Below the pieces are notes generated by a model, which worked only from the letters and a program-made list of their open reading frames with translations, made no database searches and was not told where the DNA came from. From positions 23,569,146-23,633,145 of the forward strand of contig NC_052399.1 of the NCBI RefSeq assembly GCF_009389715.1: DNA of 64,000 bases, given 5' to 3'. Origin of the DNA: Phoenix dactylifera (Eukaryota > Streptophyta > Magnoliopsida > Arecales > Arecaceae). Of the stretch, positions 36,462 to 49,490 are shown piece by piece (the first letter of the stretch is position 1; every line of letters begins with the position of its first letter). A program made the position numbers and the translations under genes.

Positions 36462-38923
36462 GGTATGAGTACTCTGAGTAAAAAGGGTGTGTTTTCTGAT
36501 TTTAGTATGCTTCAGGGAGATTTTAATATATTTGAAGGAGTTTTTCTTTCTCCTCAAGGCAAGAGACAGATGGAATTATTGCAATAAGCTCACACAGGAG
36601 AGAGTGAGGAATCCATGTTTCAAATTACTATCTGAATCCCCTGAAATCTAGAAACATAGGTTTAAAATCTGATAACTTTAAAATCCATCTTGTAGGCTCT
36701 CATTGACGCAAACCTTAGCTGAAGAGTTGCATGATTTTTTTTTATTTTTATGTGAAATAGTGAAGATGCTTGTTTTGTTGCTCTTCATTCCCCGGTGCCA
36801 CTGACCCTGAATGCATCGCTTATATTAATAGAAATAACTCATGTTAAGCACCTTTCTATTAAGGGTTTTCTCTTGGTGTTAGATCATTTATAGGATATTC
36901 TTGTCCAGCTGTGTCCCCTTTTTGCCAGCCTTGTTCTTATGTTTGATTTAATTTGCAATGGTGATGTCTCTTCTGTAGTCTGGTGGTTTCTAATGGTTAT
37001 CTTTTATCTGTAACAAAGTTATGCAGGAACTTACAGCAACAGCCGCATATGCATTGGAGGCACTTGATTTTTCTACATGTCTCTAAGATATTTAGGTAAA
37101 TGTTTTTTATACAAACCTAATATGTTTATCATTCCTTGCCATAAACATGGCAAATCAGCACTGGTGTAAACAGTATGTACTCTGCTCAATATTAAGTAGC
37201 CCCATAAATTTATGCTTGCATATTTTTCCTTTCGTCTTTTCATTTTTCTTCGATTTGTTTCTCATTAGAATGCTATATTAATGCAATTTAATTTTGTTGG
37301 AAGAGCACCTAAGATGTGGCTGTTTTTTCTGGAAAAAAAAACCTTTACTCATTTCATATATAGATGAATGTGTAAGAAATTTGATAAATGTAAATGACAA
37401 GCTGCTATTCTTTAACAGGCTGTCAAAGTAACTATAAATATCAAGATTTCTTCAACATCTAATAGATCATCTAAGCCTTCTTCCCAAATTTAAAGGGTAC
37501 TTAAATCCCTTCTCGTTGTAGCCAACTACTTTTCTTGGCCTGCTACTTAAATGAGATATCTGCAACATCTGGCACCTCTGGCTTTAGTCGAACAAGCTGT
37601 TGCATTTGAGCTTCTGCTGATCTACTCCTACTCTTTTTCTTGGGTTTTCTACTTAATATATTATATGTTTATCAAGTAAAAAAAATATTGAAATATAACT
37701 AATAGGTGGTTCGGGAGTCTCCCGGTTGGTAGTATCACATCCTTCGAGGATCTCGCCACTAACTTTCTCAATCAGTAAGAGCATCAGGGATTAATGATTC
37801 TTAAATTTATTTATTTTACTTCTAGCTAAATTATTTCCTTGAATGCCAGACTTGTAGTTATGCTCACTGCAGCAAGCTGTTTGGTATGCAGTATTATATT
37901 TCGCAATGATTTTCCAATATTGCGTGTTCTGAAGCCATCAAACTTATTATTTTGACATAGTTTCAAGTAAATCTGATGCTCCACATTGCCTAGGATGCCT
38001 CAGAAGTAATAGGATTAGGGCTGCATTCAGATTTTCGCTGTATTTAGGGATAGCAAGAAAACTTCTCCACCGTTCTTCCTCTCTAAGCATTAAAATGAAC
38101 GACCAGTTGTCAGTTCTTAATGTTATTGCTGTTATTTTGCTTTAGAAAACTATGTTACTGTGCTTGCACAATTACAGGCTAATCTTTCATGAAACATCAA
38201 CCATCTTGTAGTTAAGTTCAAGCTAGTCGTTCATCAGCCCCATCTGGGCCTGGTGAACTAGGTACAAGAATGGGCTCAAAGTTTCACCACATTTTCGGCT
38301 ACTATAACGTCATGCGAGTAATATAATAGTTATAGAGGAGAATTTCGGATACATTGCATCTACTAGCATTTTGTGGGTTCGGTTCCGGAGGTGCCGATTG
38401 AGAGGCCGCAAAAAAAAATGCGGCTCCTCAAATTATACCTTTTTCCATTATATTTCCAATATAACGGCAAATTAGTGGTGTCATAACCATTACTCTTTAT
38501 TCTCAATATTTGGAGTTCTAGGCAAATATTTCACGACAAATAACATGGGCGGACGGGGTCTGTTGCTTGGGCTTTTAATGTTATTGAGAGCTGACACACT
38601 CTTGATTTTCCACGTGTTGATGGCATGTGCTAAGACTTATGTCTGCATAAAACGATAAGTATCGTCACATGATCGCTAAAAAGTTGTACGATTCTAATCA
38701 AGAAAAACAAAAGGTGATGATATTATTGCCTGCAACTCTGCAAAAACTCTTTAAACCTACACACGAAATTAACAATCCTATGGGCCGAAGCCCTATATCG
38801 GCAACTGGGCCTAGAAATATGATTCCTAAAAAGAAACTGGGCCTAGGAATATGATTCCTAATGTCTGGGAATGTACTTTTGACAAGTTTGATTAAAATAT
38901 GGAAAAGTGACAGATTTTCAGAG
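36462..38923. other. Kae1 3' flank and intergenic DNA
   Basis: The first few hundred bases must contain the Kae1 3' UTR. The remainder is AT-rich, with no recognised exon and only short open frames. No element ends could be defined. Confidence 0.5.
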
Positions 38924-39236
38924 TGCTTATGTTTGGTTGACCATCCACTTTTCTGGAAAAATTATGTGTAATTCCTATTAATCCTTGATAAAAATTAGGT
39001 CTTTAATGCATTTTTAATGCTGAAGGATCTTTTTGGAAAAAAATAAAGATGAAGTGATTTCCGCCTCATGTATTTCTTATGGAAAATTTTTTTCATTAAA
39101 TGTGGGAATTATATTCTCATGAGAATACCACTTTCTCATCTCTTTTCTTTAAAAACTCCAATCAAATAAGAGGTATCTTATTACTTTCTCGTTGACTACA
39201 CTTTTTTTCCTTCTTCTTCTACGAACCAAACAAGCC
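38924..39236. mobile_element. Probable MITE with GTTTGGTT ends
   Basis: The left side reads TGCTTATGTTTGGTTGACC and the right side CGAACCAAACAAGCC, whose complement GGCTTGTTTGGTTCG agrees well. The interior is AT-rich and non-coding. No target duplication could be fixed, so the borders are approximate. The left end also resembles a stretch at 55487 inside another probable MITE. Confidence 0.38.
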
Positions 39237-41714
39237 TTAAAAGTCATGCATCTGCGAGGGGCGGTGGCAAGATGGGTTTCTGGATGGATGTGATCTAGAA
39301 TCTACACCATCGGTTTGGGCAATTGCGACCGGGCTCCGGCGCGGCGGTGGGTCGTGGGACCCGCAGATTATCTTGCCTTTCCATTTGAGCAACGCTCGAC
39401 CCTGAGAGTTGCGACCCAACTGTCCTAACACGGAATGGATATGGAGCCCACCACCGCTTCCGGGTTTCGTCCTAGATCTTGCAGTCTTTCGCCGCTCACC
39501 CTTTTTCACACTGCCTCCTACCTCTACTACTTCACCCCCTCCTCTCCCGTAGTCGTCGATAGCCCTCACGATCATATTACAGCTGCATTCGTTCGTGCGT
39601 GAACAGCCAACCGTCTCATGGCTGGTTCGATAGCACAGCTACACAGCTAGCTAGAGGAGGCGTAATCTTATTCTCTCTTGTAATTCTCATGACACCAAAA
39701 GTCAAACTATGGTGGACCTGATGAATCTGGACTTGACTCAGCGGTTATATGTATCTTTCTGAATGCCACCCGGATGGTCCGACTTCATCTTAATTCTTAA
39801 ATGGTGTGTCTCAAAAACTAAAATCTATATAATTAATTATAATAGAGGTGGTTCTCCTTCCTTTTCCTTCAGAAACTATAGAGATCAATCTTGGACTACA
39901 AACTTATACATATGCTTAATAATCAAGTTATGAATGGATTTGAGATCGGCATGACTCTTTGAGTCTGCTTGCTTTTGCCATCACATCCAAAGTGAGGTAA
40001 GATGCCTTGTGCTAATGGGAAATATTGCGTCGTTAGCAATTTTGGGCGGCATATGCAACAGATGCATAGAAATTTGTAAATTCCATCATTTGTAAGGGGA
40101 TATGTGGAATGCGTCTTAGATTTAGGTCTAAATCCAAAGCTCTATTTATATATGGACTCATCTCATATTTATAGAATAAATATTTATCTTTTATCCAATA
40201 TTAATTAATTTTTACCTGTAAGGATCAGGTTGGAATTGCTCCCATATACATGTCATGAGAGTCGAAGAATAGTCCTCCTCCATGCGGAGGTATCGAACTG
40301 GAGAACCTCCTTAAGTCATGGACACCCAGTACATGTGGGTATAAATGTATCAGACAGCTTTTCAATGATAAGATCTCCAAGTGACTCGGCATAGACGTGG
40401 TCCCCAAGATTGAGACTACAATCCAACATAATATGTTGAAGTACCTTACTTCTCCATTTTACCCAAAAAATAAAAAATAAAAAACCATTGAGAATAGCAG
40501 GTACGACCACCTCGTGTGGTCCTTTGGGTAGTGCAATAAGCTTTCAAACCATATATTATATAATAAATTGCAACATAAAAGTAGAGAGCAAATGACTATA
40601 TTTGCTCGTATATGCCAAGATGACAAGAATAATAGAGATGCGCTGATGCATGCAAGAGTACATATAATCTCAAGTTCAAGGAATCGTGGAGAGAGATATG
40701 AAGGTTGTTAACGAGTGGAGTACTACGGCAGGAGAAGGAAACCAGAGCCAATTTTAGACAACCCTAACCATGTCGCTTCTCTCCTTCCTTGCGGCCATAC
40801 ACGTACACACCTCACAGGCAGAAACCACCGCAAGCTAATACTGCTACTAGCCTGCCCTTCTTCCGTTCTTCCCTCCCCCCCCCTTCCCTCAACAAGAAGA
40901 TATTCGATCGAGCTGTGGGTCCAAATATTCCATAACACCTGTATAATTTTCTTAACAATGCATTGCATGAGGCCGCATGCCGCAAGGGGTTGGACATAAA
41001 CATGAAATGCTACAGGAAAAAGCGAAAAGAGGCTCAGATTTTTTAAAAAATATTATTTATATTAAATATTGCCGGTAATATTCTACAAGTACGCCTATAC
41101 ATTTAAAGTTCGGAATAGCATATAATAACATATGGTCCTGCGTGTCGTTAAAGTTTGCTTGTTCATGTGGTATATATATAGTTTAGTTTATTTTATTTGG
41201 GGTCCATCAAGTGTACTGCCCATTTGCCTTGCGTATGAAGCAACCTTTGGATTCACCTCTGCGCCCCCCCGTTCCCCCTGCAAACCTCCTCCCTCATGCC
41301 AAAAAGGATCATCATTTCAGCACATCCCGAAGCCCATGTGAGTTTCTATCAACCCCGCAACCCCCCCAACCCTTCTACAGCTTCATTATTAGATAAAGGA
41401 AAAATATCTCAAATTCCATCATTTCATGCGAGAAAAAAAATAGAGATCCAGCTTCTATTTTATTTTTGGAAGGATACTTTCTTCTTTGAAGGACTGGTGG
41501 TTCAAAATATTCTTTTTGGCTTAATCCAAGAAGTGGGTCTTTTTCTTTAGGGAGACAAACCTGAATTAGCTCTCTTTATGAGCAAATTCCATGTGTGAGT
41601 GTTAATGCTTTATGTTTAATAGTGTTCAGTTTGGGCTCTTTGGAATGTGCAGTAACAGCTGTGAAGGCCGTTTCGTGCTTTTGCTTTAGTAGCCGAACCC
41701 CTAAAAAACACCCA

Positions 41715-41724
<10 letters not shown>

Positions 41725-41756
<32 letters not shown>
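41725..41756. repeat. (CT)n microsatellite in the NAC 5' region
   Basis: An uninterrupted run of about sixteen CT units lies roughly 660 bases upstream of the NAC start codon. CT-rich tracts are common in plant promoters and leaders. Related CT runs occur in the NAC intron at about 43060-43095 and 43173-43202. Confidence 0.9.
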
Positions 41757-41757
<1 letters not shown>

Positions 41758-42382
41758 CTACACAGCCAGATTTTGGGCATAGGTTTAGAGGGTTGCTGTA
41801 TGTGTGAGAGTCTGTTTTTTAGGGAACTTTTCCTTTTTCTCATGGGCTTCAGTTAAAGTAGGAATTCTGGTGTATTTTTTTTTCAAGTTAAAGAAGGTTT
41901 TATAGATCAATAGAACACTTGCAGTCTCCCCTTTTCTCCCTTCGCTTCTTTCTTATCTTGGCATCTCTCCCTCTCCCTCTTCTCCCTCCCTTTCTTTCTC
42001 CTTCCTTCTCCTTAGCTCCAGGTCTCTTCTCTTATCTGGTTTTCGCTGAATTCCTTATCCTGGATCCAGGTTTCATTCAAGAATAATTTTCTTCCACCTT
42101 CATTGCTATTAATTGTAATTTCTCGGTAAATACTTTTCGCCTTCTGCTGCTTCTTTCTTCGTGATCAGTTGAATCAGTGGTTTTTGTACTATTTATGCAC
42201 CCGGTTTTATTATTTACTTTCCTTTCCTTTATGTTTTGGCTTATTTAGTTCAATTGAGCAAGAACTGTTTGCTAATTCTTTTTGGTGCTCATAAATGTTT
42301 GCAGAGGGGAATTCCGATTTCGATTCGTATACTCGGTTTGAATAGTTGGCGTGATTTCTTCTAAGAGGTTTACAGTATAGTA

Positions 42383-42414
42383 ATGAAGGAATACGTCTGC
42401 TGCCCATGAAGTAG
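42383..42414 (+). promoter_or_regulatory. Two overlapping upstream ORFs before the NAC start
   Basis: An eight-codon frame (ATG 42383 to TGA 42407-42409) overlaps a two-codon frame (ATG 42406, AAG, TAG 42412-42414). The NAC start codon follows two bases later at 42417. Ribosomes starting at either upstream ATG would stop right before the main start, so translation may be damped. The effect is inferred; the frames are seen directly. Confidence 0.5.
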
Positions 42415-42416
42415 CC

Positions 42417-43171
42417 ATGAACAGGAGTCACATAGGTTCAGTCAGCAGCTCCGATCTCATCGATGCCAAGCTCGAAGAGCATCGGATGTGTGGATCAAAG
42501 CAGTGTCCCAGCTGTGGCCACGAGCTCGATGGAAAGCCGGTACGCAAACATAAAAGACCATCACAACATTTGTGCCTCTCTTTATGGTAGAAGTAACTGT
42601 TATTAAATGGAACTAATAAGAACTCCGTATACTTGTAGTTTTAATTTTGTAAAGTCTAGTTTATTAGTCATCGGAGGGATTCTCGGAAAGTCTTTAATTA
42701 AGCAGTAGAGTTACAAGAATGAAGTAGTTTCCGTGTTATGGTTGAGAATTGCAGGACTGGCTTGGGCTACCAGCAGGAGTAAAATTTGATCCAACGGACC
42801 AAGAATTGATAGAACACCTCGAGGCTAAGGTTAAAGGAGAAGCATCAAGGTCCCATCCTCTGATAGATGAGTTTATACCCACAATAGAAGGAGAAGATGG
42901 CATCTGCTACACTCATCCTGAGAAACTCCCAGGTTAGATAGCTCTCTCAAAGTAATTGTTATTTTATGCAGTTTTTCTTTGGGTTCTTTGAGTATATAGA
43001 AAAAAGTTTTATGAGGTATAAGTTCCATTCTTCCTCCTTTCTTCAGCACTCACTTGGTGTTTCTCCCTCTCTCCCTCTCTCCCTCTCTCTCTCCATGTGG
43101 GTACATGCAAAAGAATTGCTATTTATAAAAAAATAGAAATAAAAAAAACTATTCCTTGGTTTTTTGAAACT

Positions 43172-43207
<36 letters not shown>

Positions 43208-46200
43208 GATGGTGGAAAGATACTGCAGAAGTTTCTAAATAGGTTCCTCACCTCTCTGAAGGTTGGTTTGGTTTGGTTTTGCCTCTCAAGGTTGTTGCAT
43301 CTGACAGGAAAATCTGAGCTTCTGGTCCCATTGGACGTCACACCTAACTTCAAATAATTCCCATCCAATATTTATCTGGTGTGCCTCCGTTTCAGGTGTG
43401 ACGAGAGATGGCCTGAGCAAACACTTCTTCCACAGGCCATCAAAGGCCTACACCACGGGCACAAGAAAGAGAAGGAAGATCCAAACAGAGTGCGACCTCC
43501 AGAAGGGCGAGACAAGGTGGCATAAGACCGGCAAAACTAGGCCAGTAATGGTCAATGGAAAGCAAAAGGGCTGCAAGAAAATACTAGTGCTATACACCAA
43601 CTTTGGGAAGCACAGGAAACCTGAGAAGACCAACTGGGTCATGCACCAGTACCACTTGGGCGAGCTAGAGGAGGAGAAGGAAGGGGAGCTGGTGGTGTCT
43701 AAGATATTCTACCAGACCCAGCCAAGGCAGTGTAACTGGTCAGACCGGAGTAGTGCAGCAGCAGCAGCAGCAGCAGCTGGGGAGGGGATAATGGACAACA
43801 GGCGGGACAGTGCGAGTGGGAGCTGCTCCTCAAAAGAGGTGGTCGGCCAGAGGGATGAGCTCACTTCCGGGGTTGGTATCTCAGGATACAGTGCCTTGGA
43901 GATCCAGCAGAACATCAAGCCAGATAATTTCAGCTTTGCTCCATTTAGGAAGAGCTTTGATGAGGTACGTGTCTATAAAGTCTTGCACTGAATGATCCAT
44001 TTATTTCCACAAGTGATGCATTTGTTCTCTCGAGGGGCCAAAAACGATTAATGCATTTGCTGCACCTATTCGTACTCCAAATTAAACTATTGTTCTTATT
44101 CGTTCGGAAACAACCTAACTTAGATTGCAACACTACAAAACGTACGAGACGTTGGTTGGATGTTCCTTTTGTGATGTACCCATGAACAACCTATCGACAG
44201 TGTTCGCATAAATATACTGTTGGTTTACAATGATGGCAAAGTTATGAGTATCCCCAATCTATTTGTACATATCAGAAAGGGTAAGCAAAGTTGAAGAAGC
44301 TTTTCAATTCCATGCAGTTTATTTACCTTTATAGGGACACTTCTTCTTTTTTTTCATAATATGAATTTTTCAGATTCGCCTTAGGAGACTATAAGACTCG
44401 AGAATGCATGTTCTAAGTTTCTGAACTTTAGTTATGACAAGGGCTTCCCCAAGTAAAACACAAGGAATTTTACTTGAATAATACTTAAAAAGTACTTGGT
44501 CTTTCCTCCTTCCTCGAACTGATCTATAAAATCTTCAGTGGCATGTAAGTCCATAATTCCATCATTAATAACACACCGTAACGTAAATATCACATGTATA
44601 CGAACATTTATATGATATAATTCCGTCATTTATATCGTACCATCTATTGCTTCACTTTGACAAGTCCAGTTGTAAACACAAATAGCATAGGGCCTGGCCT
44701 ATCTTTATAAAGCAAAAGAACAAAACAGACCCTCTTAGCTAAACTTTCACATCATTTTGTTCCAATTGCAAGCAACCCAAAGAACCAATGTCCACGTTCA
44801 TCATAACAAAGGACACTATAAATATTATATCAAAAAAACTCTGTAAACACTTTATCACCGTTTAATATAGCTTCAATCAATTCACCTTCCCTTGAACAAA
44901 AAAACAAAAAGAGGTGGGAGAAAAGGGTCGCATGAAAGAGAAGGGAAGGAGAAAATGGGGGAAAAGAGTATATATATATTGATCTCCAACTGTTAATTTT
45001 ATGGGTTTGGAGCAGGTCGGCATGGGAGAGACAGCACCGAAGGCACGAGAGGAGCATGAGGAACATGAGCACTTCCACACATTACCGCAGCATCATCATG
45101 TGGCTCAAGAACATCAGCATCGGCAGGCGCCGCCGATTGCAGCCTTCCATATTAGCAGGCCTACAAACCCCATCTCCACCATCATCTCGCCTCCTCCTCC
45201 ACACCCAACCTCGATTGTGCTCGATGACCCTTACCATGTCTCGGGGCTCCTGCTCCAAACTGATAAGTTTCAGGTATCTCCTAATTTCATTGGATAACTA
45301 CATCTTGATAGCCTAAGCAAGGGTGGCTTTGAGTTGGTGTGTTGGACCATTTGCATTAAACTGTCACCTACGTGTCTATCCTTTATAGCGTACGTGGGAG
45401 TGCTTAGCATCTTAATGTTGCTGGATCCCAGCCATTTATATATATATCCTCTTTTGCTTACACTGGTGTTCTCATATGGCGACACCATAACCATGTCCGA
45501 CATGGCATATGGTCCGAGTGTGGGACCGACCAATAGATTGGCTGGATTGCTGTGATTTAGAAATTAATAGTTTCTCATTAGATGTTTCCTTGTAAAATTT
45601 TTGACTGGGTATTCAACTGTGAACAGCAGCAGCACCAGCAGCAGCAGCAGAAGCTGGATCATAGATCTACTTCTGGCCTGGAAGAATTGATAATGGGTTG
45701 CACTGCGGCCGGCATTAAAGGAGTAAGTCTGAACCTTCAAAACCCGGAATCTAGATGTTTAATATTGCCAATTCACATGAGAAACGCTTCTCTTTCTCTT
45801 TCCATTTCCTTTTTTCTTGGTCGGTTTAGTTTGTTAAAACTACCTGCAGCTATAAAAGAGAACACTATCGAGTTATCAGGGGAAAAAAACAACATATTTG
45901 TAACGAAGCTAATTACCGTAAGTAGGTCCGGATGAGACAAAGAAACGAAAATCAAAGTATTTTTATTCTAATTGGGCAATGTTTGTTTCTTCTTGGGCAA
46001 CCCAAGCTATGCGCAGAACTGGGTTTCAGCTGGTGAATTTAAAATCAAAGGTGGGGCCATCTGGTTTCGTATGAGGACAACAGATGTCAAACAGTACAAC
46101 AATGTGTCTCCTCCCCCTTTCATTTGCATCACTTCGTATACTTATTTTACTGGCTCTCTCTTTTTGAGCATGCAAACAAAAATAGAATCTGGACCTTGGA

Positions 46201-46975
46201 GGAAGAATGGGCGTGTGAGAAGGGGAAGGGATGTTGGGAAGAGACACACGCACGCAAGCACTCTCGCAAGCACGCTCGCATGCACGCATCACGCATGCAT
46301 ACGCGCGGGCAGAGAGAGGGAGAAGGAGAGAGATCGACATCCTCCTCTATTACATGACCTGGATATATAAAAACCGAACCTGCCTTTCTTTCCTTTCAAA
46401 CCAACAAAAGTGAAGACACAAGCTTTTTATCTTGCGGGCTGTCTTCCTTTCACACTAGGACTCGCAGTAATAAAGAACATGTTAAAACTGCTATAGAAGA
46501 GAAAAAGAAAAAGAAAAAAGAGGCTCTTTCCTGCTTTTCATGTCTAATGATGTAAAACCAAAATGCCACCCATTTTCTGTTTATTGCATGGTTTATATAT
46601 ATCTACCAACACCAGAATAGACCAAGCAGTGCCATGTTACTGTGGTTTTTTCTCCATGTTGTTTGTTATTTGTTTTGAAATAAGAAGCAAAATGTAAATC
46701 TTTTTCCTCTTGCAAAATATGTGTATTTAAATTCTTAACTAAATTTGTCCATGCCTCATGTCTTTTTTTTTATTTTACCGATACATAATCTCTTCTTTTT
46801 ATACAAGGGTGGTGATCAAAAGTGGTTGGGCCTCATGCAAATATCTACATATAAAAAACCTGACATTTTTGTTTTTTGAATCCTTTGCATGCCATGGCAG
46901 GAAACATCAATTCCACACTCCCAAGAATGGCAGTACTCATACTGGTCACCTGACAACCCAGATCATCATGGGTAA
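42417..46975 (+). CDS. NAC075: NAC-domain transcription factor, NAC075 type, 6 exons, 432 residues
   Basis: Exons are 42417-42539, 42755-42932, 43396-43964, 45016-45273, 45627-45722 and 46901-46975 (TAA 46973-46975); all junctions are GT/AG and the joined frame is open. The start [17 protein letters not shown] and the Cys/His-rich [11 protein letters not shown] precede the NAC fold, a layout characteristic of the NAC075/NAC008-like clade. The NAC domain covers about residues 46-206: [47 protein letters not shown] (basic nuclear signal, 123-130), [19 protein letters not shown]. Relatives act in the nucleus in secondary-wall/xylem and flowering control; the target genes here are unknown. The C-terminal region has eight alanines (221-228), a His-rich patch, a proline run and a glutamine run, then ends [12 protein letters not shown] 3' AATAAA lies at 47621. 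The frame is intact. Confidence 0.94.
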
Positions 46976-49378
46976 CAACAAAGAAGAGGAAAACCAAGAA
47001 AGCTAACAGAACATCATTATTAGCATCATCAGTACTTGGACTTACAGTGTTGTTTTTTTCAAGGAGTGAAACAAGTTGGGAGGCAGCAAAAAAAAAAAAA
47101 AAAAAGGGGTTCCCTCTCTCTTCTTCGCAAAGGGACTTGGGTAAGTAGCTGACGGCTCAGCAAGTAAAAAAAAACTAACTGTACGATAATCCAGGTTGGA
47201 TAGAAACAAAGTGAAAAGGTGTTGGTGAAAAAGAAAAGGAAAAAAAGCAAAAAAAAAAAAAAAAGAAGAAGAAGAAGGATAGAAAAAGAAAAAGAAAGCT
47301 GTTGCTGTTGTTGGCAGTAGAAGCGAAGGCCAAAATGCCTAGAGCCAATGAACCATGCATCAAAATCAACACTGCCATCATTACCATATCATCCCCATCA
47401 TCACTTTTCATTGTTGTTATTATTATTACTAATTGTAATTTTAACTATTATTTACATATTAATTTTACTTTATTGTTCATGTGTAATTTTTCCTATATGT
47501 TTAAAAGAAAAAATGAGAAGAGGAAGGGAAAACAAGAAGGCTTTCCTTGAGGGGGAACCTTTCAATTGTAGTGGTTGTTTTTGATGGAAGTGAAGTTTTC
47601 AATGGTTTTGAAGCTTGAAGAATAAATGTTTCTCTTTTTCAATTTAAATTGGTTTTTTGCCTAATCCTTTCTTTCCTTTTAAGAATTCGGAAATATTAAG
47701 TGTATAAAGACAACAAAACAGCAGCTGGTTACAGTCTAATTAAGAAACTAGTGTGTCACAGATTTTAGCTCTCTTGGCTCTATCATTTTAAGAACTTTAA
47801 CAAGCTTAGGATGTTGTTTGAGTACACCAGGCATTGCATAATCTTTTGAATTTTCAATGTTGCTAAAAAATAATTCTAATATTATGTGTATAATGTAGCC
47901 AAGTGATTTATCCCTTTTAACCATAAAACTAAGATAGCAGGCACCCACCATTTTATTTGAGAAAAAGTTACTTCCTTATTAGTCGAAAAGAATTTTGGAT
48001 CAAGATGATTCTGGCAAGAGAATCAGCTCATGGAATTTTAGTGCATTTATAAGAAAGCCGTATGAATATCTGAAATTTCTTTCAAAACTCTTACATAAAT
48101 GTTCCCCAACAAACTACTTAACAAGGTAATCATAACGTCATTTGTAATCAAAATGTACCGCCTAAACCTTTCTTTAATCTATTACAAAAGATAAGAGAAT
48201 GATGCGAGTGCAGGTCTGTGTGTGTTAAATATGCTTAAATAAAGAACCACTTTAGTCCCGCTTTATGCAGTATTCTATTCGATTGTGCTCTACGAGATGC
48301 GAAGTTTCTCAGCAGTGATGACCTACCTTTAGTTACTCTCATTGTTGCCACAGAGAGAGAGAGAGAGAGAGGAACGTGCATGGTTGTCTCTTTGCACATC
48401 CTTTTCTTTGCTTTGGACGTCCATGCAGAGAGACTTGTGGAACCTTCTTTGTAGTTTCACTGTCACAGCACAAGGAATAAAGAGCTTACAAGAAGATAGG
48501 GCCAAAACAGCCTTCTTTTTTCCTCTTTTCCAGAGGAGGGCAATTAATGCTCGCTTCCCTCCATTACGTTTCAAATTTACTTCCTTCCATACTTCTCATT
48601 CCTGCATCTTTTTTCTTCTGAATCATGTTAATTTTCTCTCTTTTGCTCCAATTCTCTCCTAAGTATCCAAAGTTTAAGAAGACTATTTCTACGTAGAGTG
48701 GAATATATAATACTAAATCAAGGTATTTTCCTTTCTATTTTCGCTCGCGTCTTTGCTGATCACTTGTAAGTTTAGTTCTTGCGTCCAACACTTTTACATT
48801 GTTCAATATATCATGTGTAAGTTCGCATGTAGCTCTAGCTTCAGGGAGAAAAAAGAAAACTCAACCACCAAATTTTTGACCTACAACACCACAGACCGAG
48901 CTGCAGCAGTAGAGGGCAGTCCAGTGCGTACATAAAGTTGCAATAAATCGTGAGCAGATTTGTTGTTTTCTCTCTTTTTTTTTGATGATATTGCGAGCAG
49001 GTTTGTTGCACCTGGAATAGTTGCAATTTTCTTTCCGAGCAGCTTCGTGAGTTACTTATTAGCAGCAAACCGGTGCAAGCTTATCCGAAATGGTTGATTT
49101 AGTTGTTTTCGCCTTGTTTGCAGAATCCTTGTACGTACAAAGCCAATGGATGCCTTTAGTTCCAAAATCGTCAGCCAAACAAAGGAAAAAAAAAATTTCT
49201 TCCTATATTGGAGATCGATGAGGGGAACAGAATTGCGGGTGATGTAGCTGAGTCTCAGTCCATGCGTCCCTTTCCATAGTAGATAGAAAAGAATGCCATG
49301 TCTTGTTCGCCCCCTCCAAAAAGCCCTTGTTCATTTCTTTCTCTTTATGGAAGATCTCGGATGCCCTTCAAAGGGCAC
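46976..49378. other. NAC 3' UTR and intergenic DNA
   Basis: A-runs lie near 47080-47103 and 47251-47264, and a (GA)n run lies at 48352-48371. Open frames in this section are low in complexity or short. No gene is recognised. Confidence 0.5.
47621..47626 (+). terminator. AATAAA poly(A) signal of the NAC gene
   Basis: A perfect AATAAA lies about 650 bases after the NAC stop in a T-rich setting. It is the first good candidate for 3' end formation. Confidence 0.5.
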
Positions 49379-49490
49379 GGATCAGCCCTGTTGGGGCTCC
49401 CATGTTCTGATTCGGTCCCATAAAGAAGTTGCAAGAGGAATTGTGTAGTGGGGAGTAGAATAACAGAACATGGGCGTCCCTTTTGGATTC
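49379..49490. ncRNA. Possible MIR-like hairpin
   Basis: The arms 49379-49419 and 49450-49490 can pair over about 40 nt with a 30 nt loop. The core CCCATGTTCTG pairs perfectly with CAGAACATGGG; the flanks GGATC/GGATTC and ATTCGGTCCC/GGGAGTAGAAT pair imperfectly. Size and shape suit a plant miRNA precursor, but the arm sequence matches no conserved plant miRNA I recall. A competing fold exists: TCTTTATGG at 49351 can pair with CCATAAAGA at 49418. Confidence 0.25.

Larger units (their letters stand above)
39237..42416. other. Intergenic DNA and NAC promoter/leader
   Basis: About 39240-39600 is GC-richer and holds a minus-strand frame of 112 residues with no recognisable domain. From 39600 to 41600 nothing is recognised. 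From about 41700 the DNA becomes CT-rich, as in many plant leaders. A leader intron is plausible from GTTTCATTC at about 42070 to TTTGCAG at about 42306, since both sites fit the splice consensus. Confidence 0.45.

Noticed and set aside
39237..39575. A minus-strand frame of 112 residues
   Set aside because: The peptide is Gly- and Arg-rich without a domain; no splice or promoter context supports it.
46026..46340. A minus-strand frame with [16 protein letters not shown] text
   Set aside because: It is made of CGCA/ACGC repeats within the last NAC intron.
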